Positions 1-8,060 are shown, counted from the first letter of the stretch. The stretch: DNA of 19,724 nucleotides from Bdellovibrio sp. (GCA_020725805.1 DYEF01000081.1:1-19724), one strand, 5' to 3'. The notes: generated from the sequence alone by a model not told the origin. Made by a program: numbers and translations.

Positions 1-84
1 AAAGATAAGATTAAATGGGAAATAAGAGGGGAGGTGTGCAAAAAACCGATATTTTTTACAGCAGAAACCCATAAATCTCATTAG
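1..84 (+). CDS. possible C-terminal end of an upstream gene (partial)
   Basis: Frame 1 is open from the first base to a TAG at 82-84 and would encode 27 residues ending ETHKSH; the other two forward frames close within the first 24 bases. The peptide contains a WEIRGEV stretch and looks protein-like, but 27 open codons can occur by chance. No family is recognisable. It would be on the same strand as the thiolase cluster, separated from it by about 200 bases. Confidence 0.3.
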   Translation, partial: KDKIKWEIRGEVCKKPIFFTAETHKSH

Positions 85-282
85 TTGAATGAAATACAGA
101 TTAAATTTTTATTCTCCTGCTGGATTAATCCTGATTTTTTACCAGAGAAACACTAAAAAAACATTACATCGCAAAATGCTTAAACCAGATAATTATTTCT
201 GCTCTGTTCATTTTTTATTGCTTTGTCATTTCAAAAATAATATAGATTATTTTACCTTATTTTTAAGAGGAGGAATACTATT
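85..282. other. AT-rich leader upstream of the thiolase/DUF35 cluster
   Basis: No convincing gene is seen. A 65-codon open frame runs through (89-286) but lacks a ribosome binding site and looks like AT-rich noise. The region holds a candidate promoter (218-246) and a strong ribosome binding site, GAGGAGG, at about 267-273 for the first thiolase-like gene. Confidence 0.55.
218..246 (+). promoter_or_regulatory. candidate sigma70-type promoter for the thiolase/DUF35 operon
   Basis: TTGCTT (218-223), a 17-base spacer, then TATAGA (241-246). The spacing is ideal and each box matches consensus at four or five positions. It lies about 36 bases before the first start codon. Such boxes are easy to find in AT-rich DNA, so this is tentative. 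Confidence 0.35.
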
Positions 283-1434
283 ATGAACAACAGAGTCGGA
301 ATTATTGGTATAGGATGTACAGGTTTTAAACCTGTGAGTCCTGATGTCAGTTACCGCGAACTGATATTTGAAGCTGCTCAGAAGGCATATACTGAGGCCG
401 GACTTCATCCAAAAGAGATTGACTCATTTATTTCTGCTACCGAGGATTTTATCGAGGGTTATTCTATTGCCGATGAATATGTACCTGACCAGCTTGGTGC
501 TGTTATGAAGTCAGTTCATACCGTGACTGCCGATTTCTTACAGGCACTCGGTGTCGGATATATGATGGTTAAGACTGGACAATTCAAGACCATTGCGATA
601 GAGGGACATTCAAAGGTATCCAATATTGAGACACTCGATGAGGTTATGGCATTTGCCCTGGATCCGATATACATCAGACCTCTTAAGGAAAATGCCGATT
701 TTATAGCAGGTCTTGAGATGAGAAGATTTCTCGAGAGAACAGGGAATACAGAGGAGCAGTGTGCATCTGTCGTTGTAAAGAACAGAAAAAATGCCCTAAA
801 TAATCCTTATGCAGGATATGGTGCGATATTCAATGAATCAGATGTGCTGAACAGCGAACCGATTTCTCTCCCTTTAAAACAACTGGATAAGGCACAGACA
901 TCCGACGGGGCTGTGGTCTGTGTGATAGCAGAGGAGAGTACAGCTAAGTCTCTTTGCAAAAATCCTGTCTGGATAGACGGAATTATGTGGTACTCGGATA
1001 ATGCAAATGTCTGGTCAAGGTGTATGAGCGAGGCAAACTATATAAAACTTGCAGCAAAAAAGGCCTACGAGATGGCAGGCATTAAAAATCCTGTCAAGGA
1101 TACACAGTTTGCGGAGGTCTGTGATGAATATTCATTCAAGGAACTGCAGCATCTGGAGGCACTTGGTATAGCCAGAAGAGGTGAGGCCGGATTTCTGACA
1201 GCAAACGGATTTACTGCACTCGACGGAGTATATCCGGTCAATCCGTCAGGAGGGTCTCTTGGTGTAGGGCATACATTTGAGGCATCCGGGGGTATGAAGG
1301 TTTTTGAGGCAGTAATGCAGCTCAGGGGTGAGGCCGGTAAAAGACAGGTAAAGAATGCCAGAAGAGGAATAGTCCAGATCTACAGAGGCGTTCCTACTTC
1401 AACCGGGGCCGTTGCTGTATTATCAAACGAGTAA
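283..1434 (+). CDS. thiolase-fold protein (SCP-x/archaeal type) lacking the cysteine nucleophile, paralog 1
   Basis: A 383-residue thiolase-superfamily protein of the SCP-x/archaeal acetyl-CoA acetyltransferase type. Family landmarks are present: an N-terminal VGIIGIGCTGF strand-loop, KNRKNALNNP near 166-175, the SDGA loop at 207-210, CDEYSFKE near 280-287 in place of the NEAF-type loop, and NPSGGSLGVGH ending in His330. The segment that normally reads N-A-C-A-S-G reads V-T-A-D-F-L (81-86), so the acyl-accepting cysteine appears replaced by Asp84. The C-terminal CxG cysteine is also absent (QIYRGVPTSTG). Ordinary ping-pong thiolysis is therefore unlikely; in this fold, Cys-less members such as Ltp2 act as retro-aldolases with DUF35 partners. 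The start has an excellent SD, GAGGAGG, 9 bases upstream. It is the first of four closely spaced genes. Substrate unknown. Confidence 0.85.
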   Translation: MNNRVGIIGIGCTGFKPVSPDVSYRELIFEAAQKAYTEAGLHPKEIDSFISATEDFIEGYSIADEYVPDQLGAVMKSVHTVTADFLQALGVGYMMVKTGQFKTIAIEGHSKVSNIETLDEVMAFALDPIYIRPLKENADFIAGLEMRRFLERTGNTEEQCASVVVKNRKNALNNPYAGYGAIFNESDVLNSEPISLPLKQLDKAQTSDGAVVCVIAEESTAKSLCKNPVWIDGIMWYSDNANVWSRCMSEANYIKLAAKKAYEMAGIKNPVKDTQFAEVCDEYSFKELQHLEALGIARRGEAGFLTANGFTALDGVYPVNPSGGSLGVGHTFEASGGMKVFEAVMQLRGEAGKRQVKNARRGIVQIYRGVPTSTGAVAVLSNE

Positions 1435-1451
1435 GAGAGGAGGATTAGAAT

Positions 1452-2615
1452 ATGGGTATGAGAAAAGTTGCTATAGTAGGTGCAGGAATCACTAAGTTTG
1501 TCAGAAGGGCACAGGAGACCGGACCTGAGCTTGCATATCAGGCTTCCAAAATGGCACTCGATTCCTGCGGCTTAAAACTCAAGGATATAGAAATGATTAC
1601 TTTAGGGACCGCGCCAGATGCCTTCGATGGTGTTCATATGAAGGGAGAATACCTTCTCGGCGGTGCCGGAGGTAATAAAAAACCCTATATCAGGAATTTC
1701 GTAGGTGGCGGAACAGGAGTCTTTGCCCCTATTCACGGCTGGATGCACGTTGCCTCCGGTATGTGCGACCTCTGTATGGTCGTCTGTGAAGAGAAGATGT
1801 CGAGCTGTCATCCGCATCCGCAGGGAGCATTTCTGACCATATTCGACCACACGACTGAACAGCCGATTAAGCCTACACTGATATGGATCTTTGCACTCGA
1901 GATGAAAAGGTATATGGAGACTTACGGGTTGAAACCGGAGGATGTTGCAAGAGTGGCTGTCAAGAACAAGAAGAATGCCCTCGACCATCCGTCTGCACAG
2001 GTAGCAGAGGAACTGACGGTTGAGGACATTGTAAATTCAGAAGTACTTGCTGACCCTGTTCACAGACTTGATATCAGTCCGGCTTCGGACGGAGCAGCAG
2101 CCGTAATTCTTGCATCAGAACACGTTGCAAAGAGGCTGACGGATAAACCGGTATGGATTGAGGGAGTTGGCTGGAATCTGGATACAGCGTACTGGGCGAC
2201 AAAGGATCTGTACTATCCGAGATATGTAGAGAAGGCAGCAAGAATGGCCTATGATATGGCCGGAATCAAGGAGCCTCACAAGGAGATTCAGGTTGCAGAG
2301 CCTTATGACCCGTTTGACTATAAAGAGCTTCATCATATGGAAGGACTGCTGCTCTGCGAGAGAGGAGAGGCGGCAAGACTTACAGCCGAAGGATATACGG
2401 CAAGAGACGGAAACCTGCCGATTTGTCCGTCCGGTGGTGCTCTTGGTGTGGGCAATCCAATCGCTGCCACAGGTCTGATGAAGGTCATTGAGATATTCCT
2501 GCAGTTAAGAGGGGAGGCCGGGAAACGTCAGGTTCCGGGTAATCCGAGAGTCGGACTTGCCCAGGCTTGGGGAGACCTGATGCAGGTAGGAACAGTTATT
2601 GTACTAAAAAGATAG
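1452..2615 (+). CDS. thiolase-fold protein lacking both cysteine and catalytic histidine, paralog 2
   Basis: A 387-residue paralog of the preceding gene. The two share the KPVWI-x-G-(V/I)-x-W segment, GEA-rich loops, and the C-terminal LRGEAGKRQV. The nucleophile region reads VGGGTG (84-89), with Gly86 where cysteine is expected, and the GHPxGATG motif reads GNPIAATG (334-341), so the histidine is replaced by Asn335. The terminal CxG cysteine is missing (QAWGDLMQVG). With neither cysteine nor histidine, this is probably a structural or substrate-binding partner of paralog 1, or the lyase subunit of a mixed complex. The start follows GAGAGGAGG with about 9 bases spacing, 17 bases after the previous stop. 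A member of the family normally runs 380-400 residues, so length is complete. Substrate and reaction cannot be read from the sequence. Confidence 0.85.
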   Translation: MGMRKVAIVGAGITKFVRRAQETGPELAYQASKMALDSCGLKLKDIEMITLGTAPDAFDGVHMKGEYLLGGAGGNKKPYIRNFVGGGTGVFAPIHGWMHVASGMCDLCMVVCEEKMSSCHPHPQGAFLTIFDHTTEQPIKPTLIWIFALEMKRYMETYGLKPEDVARVAVKNKKNALDHPSAQVAEELTVEDIVNSEVLADPVHRLDISPASDGAAAVILASEHVAKRLTDKPVWIEGVGWNLDTAYWATKDLYYPRYVEKAARMAYDMAGIKEPHKEIQVAEPYDPFDYKELHHMEGLLLCERGEAARLTAEGYTARDGNLPICPSGGALGVGNPIAATGLMKVIEIFLQLRGEAGKRQVPGNPRVGLAQAWGDLMQVGTVIVLKR

Positions 2616-2624
2616 GAGGCAAAA

Positions 2625-3173
2625 ATGAAGATAGATAAAGTTCCTGTAAAGGGATTATCAAGCAAAGAATACGAGAAGGCCTTAAAGATTAGCTGGGACC
2701 CTGTTTTGAAGTACAACTGGGACAACGGAAAGGCCATCGGAAGATATCTGCACGAACTCAAAAAAGGCAGAATCATTGCCAGAGTATGTGATAAATGCAA
2801 CCGCATAATGATTCCGCCCCGTATGTTCTGTGAATACTGTTTCAGACCGACTGACAGATGGCAGTATGTCAAGGATACTGGGAAAGTAAATACATTTGCG
2901 GTCTCAAGGGTCTACTGGAATGCCCAGAGAATACCGCAGGGTGAGCCGCCGATAATACCGGCAGTAATTGAAATAGATGGTGCGAGCGAAGGTATGGGAC
3001 TTCTGCACCTTCTCGGGAATGTCGAGCCTGAAGACATTAAAATCGGGATGAAGGTAAGAGCGGTATGGAAACCCGAGAACGAAAGAACCGGCTCGATTAC
3101 CGATATTCTTTATTTCGAACCTGTAAGAGAGAAAAATCCGCCGAAGGCAAAACCAGCGGCCAAGAGGAGGTAA
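2625..3173 (+). CDS. DUF35 OB-fold protein with zinc ribbon, paralog 1
   Basis: 182 residues. A zinc ribbon is formed by Cys55-x2-Cys58 and Cys69-x2-Cys72 (RVCDKCN ... RMFCEYCF), preceded by an N-terminal helical extension and followed by an OB-fold domain with the usual DUF35 ending, KIGMKVRAVWKPENERTGSITDI (139-161). The last residues are Lys/Pro-rich (KAKPAAKRR). DUF35 proteins bind and stabilise thiolase-fold enzymes, as in BbsA with BbsB, ChsH2 with Ltp2, and archaeal thiolase/HMG-CoA synthase complexes, often shaping the acyl-CoA channel. The start follows an AGGAGG ribosome site that lies just past the upstream stop. Assignment to the family is firm; the partner is inferred from adjacency. 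Confidence 0.85.
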   Translation: MKIDKVPVKGLSSKEYEKALKISWDPVLKYNWDNGKAIGRYLHELKKGRIIARVCDKCNRIMIPPRMFCEYCFRPTDRWQYVKDTGKVNTFAVSRVYWNAQRIPQGEPPIIPAVIEIDGASEGMGLLHLLGNVEPEDIKIGMKVRAVWKPENERTGSITDILYFEPVREKNPPKAKPAAKRR

Positions 3174-3179
3174 GAAACA

Positions 3180-3644
3180 ATGTATAAGGAGAAACTCGAA
3201 AAGAATATAGAGTGTGGTTCATTCCCGGGTCAGATTCCTGTAAATTATGTCTATACATTAGGCATCGCCGGAGACGAATTCTTCCGGACCATCAGGGATA
3301 AAGGTTATTTTATAGCGAGTAAATGCTCCTGCGGCAAAAAATATATTCCTGCACAGATGTACTGTGATGAATGTTTCGGAGAGTGCAAGGAATATGTAAA
3401 GGTCGGTACAGAAGGTGAATTGTACTCCTATACAGAATGTTATTATGATTACAGGGGTAACAAATATGATGAGCCTCATCTTCTGGGACTCGTTAAATTC
3501 AGGGATTGTGAAGGTGGGATTATCCACAGACTCAAGATAAACAAGGACGAAATCAGAATCGGCATGAAAGTTGAGGCGGTTTTTAAGCCACAGAAACAGA
3601 GAACGGGCTCGGTGGAAGATATTCTGTATTTTAAGAAAAAGTAA
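3180..3644 (+). CDS. DUF35 OB-fold protein with zinc ribbon, paralog 2
   Basis: 154 residues with a zinc ribbon of Cys49, Cys51, Cys62 and Cys65 (KCSCGKKY ... MYCDECF), then an OB-fold domain ending in RIGMKVEAVFKPQKQRTGSVEDI. The first knuckle is CxC instead of the CxxC seen in the preceding paralog, a small departure in metal-site spacing. The start is preceded by AGAGGAGGTAA, which overlaps the stop of the upstream gene, so translation is probably coupled. As the last of the four genes it gives two DUF35 proteins for two thiolase-fold proteins, which suggests one specific partner each or a mixed assembly. Confidence 0.82.
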   Translation: MYKEKLEKNIECGSFPGQIPVNYVYTLGIAGDEFFRTIRDKGYFIASKCSCGKKYIPAQMYCDECFGECKEYVKVGTEGELYSYTECYYDYRGNKYDEPHLLGLVKFRDCEGGIIHRLKINKDEIRIGMKVEAVFKPQKQRTGSVEDILYFKKK

Positions 3645-3653
3645 AAGATAATA

Positions 3654-3682
3654 TTGACAGCAATCAACTCTTAAAATAATAT
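3654..3682 (+). promoter_or_regulatory. strong sigma70-type promoter for lnt-prfB
   Basis: A perfect TTGACA (3654-3659), a 17-base spacer, then TAATAT (3677-3682). Transcription would begin near 3688-3690, only a few bases before the ATG pair at 3692 and 3695. No SD motif is seen upstream of lnt, so a leaderless or nearly leaderless transcript is suggested. Confidence 0.6.
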
Positions 3683-3691
3683 CCGCTCCCT

Positions 3692-5287
3692 ATGATGAGC
3701 GGGATAAAAGTAATTCTGTTTTCGGTTCTCAGCGGAATTCTTTCGGCATTATCCCAGCCGCTTGTAATATCGCTGTTTTCAGATAAGGAACTGCTTAATC
3801 CTTTCTATTCGGGATTTCTTGCGTGGGTATCCTTTATACCATTTCTTTATGCAATAAGGAGTCTGGAACCCAGAAGGGCATTTCTGGCAGGGTTGTCGGG
3901 AGGGGTTTTCTATTTTGGTATCGTCCTTTACTGGCTTGATATCGCTATGACTGTCTTCGGCAATATGCCGCAGTATCTGGCAATTCCAGTGCTCTTTATT
4001 CTTGTATTCTATTGTGCACTGTACTGGGGTTTCTGGGCTTATATCTCTGTTTATATCTTCAGAAATGTCGGTATCGATATCAGTATTATTGCCCCGTTTG
4101 TCTTTGTTGCACTTGAATATCTGAGAAACTATCTGCTCTCAGGTTTTCCGTGGGGCAACATTGCATATTCACAATATAAAAATCTGTTGTTCATTCAGAT
4201 ATCGGCTATCGGAGGAATTTATCTGGTACAATATGTAATTCTGTCAATAAATGCAGTCCTTGAAAGCTGGGTAAGGCATTTCCTGCTCAGGAACGAAAGA
4301 AGACCTCTGAGATATTCGTTCTTTCTTCTGGGGATGCTCATATTCGTTTATTTCTATGGCATACTGAGGGCAAATAATGTCAATGAAGCGGCAGTAAATT
4401 CACCAAAGCTGAAGATATCAATGCTTCAGGGTAATATTGATCAGGGGATAAAGAAGAAGTCGCAGCAATACAGGGGTTCGATACTTTCGAACTATCTTGA
4501 CCTGCTTAAAAAGGCGGAAGGGGATGCTCCCGAACTGGTAATCTGGCCTGAGGCGGCATATCCGCTCTCACTCCCTGATGAGATGCAGTCGTTTTCACAA
4601 CCGGACCCGATGCTCGGACCGGATAAATTTCCGTTTGCTCAGATAATCGGTGTCTCCACTTACTATTATGAAAACGGCAGACGCTTTTTGCATAATGGCG
4701 CATTCGTATTTGACAGTGAACTCAATATAGTTGCAAAATACTATAAGTCTCATCTCGTCCCTTTCGGAGAATATGTCCCGCTTGGAATTCCGGTCGAAAA
4801 ATTTGTATCGGGAATCGGGACGTATATCCCCGGAGAGGAAGTAAAACCGGCGGAAGTCATATTTAATGGTAAAACGATAAAATCCGGAATCCTGATCTGC
4901 TATGAAGGTATCTTCCCTGAGATAAGCAGAGAGCATTCTTCAAAGGGGGCAAACCTGCTCGTAAATCTGACAAATGATGCGTGGTACGGAATATCTTCGG
5001 CACCATATCAGCATCTTTCTATGTATGTCTTCAGAGCGGTCGAAAACGGGAAGTATCTCGCACGCGTTGCAAATACAGGTATTACTGCAATAATAAATCC
5101 GTATGGCAGGATTTTATCGGAAACCAGCATATTCGAAAGGGCTCATCTTTCAGGAGAGGTCTCCCTTATTGAAGAGAAGACCATTTATACAAGAATCGGA
5201 GACCTGTTTGCCATACTTGTCACTTTATTTGTAGCGGCTGCCTTTGTTGTTGCAAGAGTGATACTCAGAAAGAGAATTGCGAGGTAA
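3692..5287 (+). CDS. lnt: apolipoprotein N-acyltransferase
   Basis: Transfers a third acyl chain to the N-terminal cysteine of diacylated lipoproteins at the inner membrane. The 531-residue protein has about six hydrophobic segments in residues 5-226, a periplasmic nitrilase-type domain at about 240-495, and a C-terminal membrane helix (about 502-524). The catalytic triad is visible: Glu287 in VIWPEAAYP, Lys352 in YYKSHLVPFGEYVP and Cys403 in GILICYEG. Length is close to the E. coli protein (512). Two ATG codons stand in tandem, and there is no SD site; a near-consensus promoter ends only 9 bases before the first. prfB follows 3 bases after the stop. The enzyme would mature the lipoproteins encoded nearby and indicates an outer membrane. 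Confidence 0.95.
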   Translation: MMSGIKVILFSVLSGILSALSQPLVISLFSDKELLNPFYSGFLAWVSFIPFLYAIRSLEPRRAFLAGLSGGVFYFGIVLYWLDIAMTVFGNMPQYLAIPVLFILVFYCALYWGFWAYISVYIFRNVGIDISIIAPFVFVALEYLRNYLLSGFPWGNIAYSQYKNLLFIQISAIGGIYLVQYVILSINAVLESWVRHFLLRNERRPLRYSFFLLGMLIFVYFYGILRANNVNEAAVNSPKLKISMLQGNIDQGIKKKSQQYRGSILSNYLDLLKKAEGDAPELVIWPEAAYPLSLPDEMQSFSQPDPMLGPDKFPFAQIIGVSTYYYENGRRFLHNGAFVFDSELNIVAKYYKSHLVPFGEYVPLGIPVEKFVSGIGTYIPGEEVKPAEVIFNGKTIKSGILICYEGIFPEISREHSSKGANLLVNLTNDAWYGISSAPYQHLSMYVFRAVENGKYLARVANTGITAIINPYGRILSETSIFERAHLSGEVSLIEEKTIYTRIGDLFAILVTLFVAAAFVVARVILRKRIAR

Positions 5288-5290
5288 TAT

Positions 5291-6401
5291 ATGTCAAAGG
5301 AATTAAAGGAAAGGATAGAATCGCTGAACAGAAAACTATCGGACCTCAGAGGTTATCTTTGACACAGAAGGAAAAAAGAAGAGAATAGCGGAAATCGATA
5401 TGCTTATGTCCTCACAGGAATTCTGGCAGGATATTTCAAGGGCCTCCAAGATTCAGCAGGAGAGAAAGATACTGGATGAACTGCTCAAAGAGGATAAATT
5501 CTGTGAGACTCACATAGAAAATTCGAGAGAGTTGCTATCTATGGCATTGGAAAGCGGGGAAGAAGATGTCCTCGAATCAATAAGGAGAGACCTCGATGAG
5601 GTTGAAAATAAACTCTCTGAGATCGAGTTCAATCTGATTCTCTCAGAGCCCGTTGACAAAAGTGATGCGATTGTTTCTATAAATTCGGGAGCAGGCGGTA
5701 CAGAGTCTCAGGACTGGGTAAGTATGCTTCTGAGAATGTATCTCAGATGGGCGGAGGGGCGAGGATTCTCAACAGAGGTTGTTGACCAGCTTCCGGGCGA
5801 AGAGGCGGGACTGAAGAATGTCTTGTTTCTTGTGAAGGGTCCTTATGCCTATGGTTATATGAAGGCAGAGGTAGGTGTTCACAGACTTGTCAGAATTTCT
5901 CCCTTTGATGCAAATGCAAGAAGACACACATCATTTGCCTCTGTGGCTGTTATACCCGATGTGCCTGACGAGATAGTTATAGATATAAAGGATTCGGATC
6001 TGAGGATTGATGTATTCAGGGCGGGAGGTCACGGAGGACAGGGCGTGAATACGACAGATTCGGCTGTAAGGATAACCCATCTGCCTACAGGTATTGTTGT
6101 TCAGTGCCAGAACGAAAGAAGTCAGCACCAGAACAAGGCAACTGCGATGAAGATACTGAAGGCAAGACTATATGAAATTGAAATGAAAAAGCGTGAAGAG
6201 GAGATGGAAAAACTGCATAAGGAGAAGAAGAAGATAGAGTGGGGCTCCCAGATTCGCTCGTATGTACTTCAGCCATACAGACTTGTAAAAGACCACCGGA
6301 CAGGTTATGAGACAGGAAATGCGGATGCAGTCCTTGACGGGAATATTGATGAATTTATCAAACAGTATCTTCTGATGATGGCAAGAGAGAAAAACCAATG
6401 A
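5291..6401 (+). CDS. prfB: peptide chain release factor 2 (programmed +1 frameshift)
   Basis: Recognises UAA/UGA and triggers peptide release. Translation starts at ATG 5291 (GAGG 7 bases upstream, within the end of lnt) and runs 23 codons, ending LRGYL, to an in-frame TGA at 5360-5362. A +1 slip on CTT moves reading to GAC at 5361, continuing DTEGKKKRIAEID into the main frame and giving about 369 residues, close to E. coli RF2 (365). The codon-recognition tripeptide SPF lies at about 203-205 and the GGQ hydrolysis motif at about 248-250 of the shifted product. Calling the gene from ATG 5400 would lose the first 36 residues. It is cotranscribed with lnt. Confidence 0.95.
5345..5363 (+). promoter_or_regulatory. 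RF2 autoregulatory +1 frameshift site
   Basis: The sequence around the slip reads AGA GGT TAT CTT TGA C. GAGGT pairs with the 3' end of 16S rRNA and sits one codon before CTT, as in the classic AGG GGG TAT CTT TGA C site. Low RF2 leaves the UGA unread and promotes the shift, so RF2 sets its own level. The internal SD is weaker than the E. coli form. Confidence 0.92.
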
Positions 6402-6404
6402 AGG

Positions 6405-6424
6405 TCTGTTCCGTAGACAACAGA
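6405..6424. terminator. weak dyad between convergent prfB and the toroid lipoprotein gene
   Basis: TCTGTT (6405-6410) and AACAGA (6419-6424) form a 6-bp stem with an 8-base loop in the 30-base gap between two convergent stops. The following T-tract is short and offset, so termination function is uncertain. Confidence 0.25.
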
Positions 6425-6431
6425 AAGGATT

Positions 6432-7997
6432 TTACATATCTTCAGAAATAAATCCGTAGTATCTTCCCATCCAGTATGCAAGAAGATAATCTTCAGGCGA
6501 CTCAATAAGTAATTTATCTTCCGGTTCGATCTTGAGTTTGTACGGATTCCTTATCCATAAAAAATTATCAGTCCCGTATTCATTTATAGGTATTATTACG
6601 TCTGTAAGCGGCTCATCACTTCTGTCGTAACATACAGTATTATAGCGATTGAGTGTGTCAACCGCATATTGATATTTTGTCTCGGGGAAAAGTTGTAAGA
6701 CACATATAGCATCTGAGAGTTCATTCCGGGGGAAATCATACTTATCTGATTTGTTTACTGCATAGAAGAATGTATATAGCGGGTTTTGTTGAACCTTCAT
6801 TGGTCTGGGGTCATCTGCATCCCACAATTGTTGGTGAAGGATATCCTGATAATATTCTTTAAGTTCGGTATCGTCTTCATTCTGAATAATATGAAACATT
6901 GAAATCTGAGCCATGTTGTGATTGTTCCAGTTGGTTTTGCAGTCGAGATTCAATCCGATATTACCAAGGTAATCTGTATAAGGTGAAGGATCTTCATTCT
7001 TTATACATTCATATCTTCCTTTTTTCTGAAGAAGACAGTTTTCATAAAAATTTTTATATTTAATTCCTCCTACTCCGGCAGCGAGTCTGAACCATGATAG
7101 CGTCAGTAAGGCATTAAACCCTGCAAAATCATCAAACGCAGTCGCATACATTCTGCCATAAGTAGTAACTTTTCCGTCAATATCGGTAATTCTCAGGTTA
7201 TTTTCTATCAGGTGGTCGGCCACACCTGTTAAAATCTCTTTTACAATTATTTTCACTTCCTCATCTTCTACAAGATTCCATAATACAGACATTGCAAACA
7301 TATGGTGAGCATATTCATCCTTACTCACATCTGTCTTAAACCAGTAACCCCTGAATTCACCATCTTCAACTTTTACAAATCTCTTGCAATGTCTCACAGT
7401 AAGGTCACAGTCAGGATACCAGTTGTCAAGCTGCTCATCTGTCGGGAATCCGGGAAGTGAGGGATTTACATATACACGTGTAAAGAGTCCTTTTACACCG
7501 GTAATTTTCATCAGATTAAATTCACCTCTAAGAGATTTTTTTATATTATTCAGCGCTTCTTCTGAGCCGGTAGCGGCATATCTGAACGCCTGTGAGGCAG
7601 TGTATAGTGCTGTCCACGTACCGACATTATCACTCATAATCACTCTGTCGAAATTCCTGCCATCCTCCTTAACGAATACAGAATAGAGAAGTTCCTGCCC
7701 ATACGGAATATGTAATCTTACTGCGAGATCGTCATAATATTCAGCCTTTTCTCTCAGGCTTCTGGTGGTTTTATTGACAGGTTTATTGCATTTAACAGGG
7801 TTAAATTTTATTTTATCATCCGAAATATCTCCGGATTCTATATCAGATGATATTTCGTTATCTGCAGCAGAACCAATGTCCCGGAACTGAGTAAAATCAG
7901 TTGAATATTCCCTAGAACATGAAAATATCAATAAAAATGAAACGATTATTAGCATAAAAGGGATATATTTGTTATTCATGGATATTTTCAATATCAT
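6432..7997 (-). CDS. exported lipoprotein, probable (alpha/alpha)-toroid protein of unknown function
   Basis: 521 residues. A hydrophobic signal (about 11-26) ends in LLIFSC, making Cys27 the likely lipidated residue, followed by a disordered Asp/Ser/Glu-rich linker (about 40-65). The mature part is rich in amphipathic helices and aromatic residues. Segments such as SDNVGTWTALYTASQAF (122-138), AATG, GLFTRVY (170-176), TDVSKDEYAHHMFAM (222-236) and NWNNHNMAQISMFH (356-369) resemble the repeated helical hairpins of six-hairpin glycosidase or polysaccharide-lyase-like toroids. This fold call is inference; no catalytic residues can be assigned. The start is set by AGGGAG about 9 bases upstream of the ATG; an internal Met7 is an alternative. 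It is transcribed divergently from the EGF-like protein gene, and both carry similar acidic linkers. Confidence 0.75.
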   Translation of the reverse strand: MILKISMNNKYIPFMLIIVSFLLIFSCSREYSTDFTQFRDIGSAADNEISSDIESGDISDDKIKFNPVKCNKPVNKTTRSLREKAEYYDDLAVRLHIPYGQELLYSVFVKEDGRNFDRVIMSDNVGTWTALYTASQAFRYAATGSEEALNNIKKSLRGEFNLMKITGVKGLFTRVYVNPSLPGFPTDEQLDNWYPDCDLTVRHCKRFVKVEDGEFRGYWFKTDVSKDEYAHHMFAMSVLWNLVEDEEVKIIVKEILTGVADHLIENNLRITDIDGKVTTYGRMYATAFDDFAGFNALLTLSWFRLAAGVGGIKYKNFYENCLLQKKGRYECIKNEDPSPYTDYLGNIGLNLDCKTNWNNHNMAQISMFHIIQNEDDTELKEYYQDILHQQLWDADDPRPMKVQQNPLYTFFYAVNKSDKYDFPRNELSDAICVLQLFPETKYQYAVDTLNRYNTVCYDRSDEPLTDVIIPINEYGTDNFLWIRNPYKLKIEPEDKLLIESPEDYLLAYWMGRYYGFISEDM

Positions 7998-8060
7998 AGT
8001 TGCAACTCCCTTTCAATAGAAAGAAAAGATTATGTACATTGAAGCCGGTTAGAGAAATTA

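Noticed and set aside
36-74. Short open frame after AGAGGGGAGG near the left edge
   Set aside because: The GTG is almost on top of the SD motif and gives only 12 codons; the overlapping frame-1 tail is at least as likely.
89-286. 65-codon forward open frame before the thiolase cluster
   Set aside because: No ribosome site, composition of AT-rich noise (many Phe/Leu/Asn/Lys), and it overlaps the promoter and SD region of the next gene.
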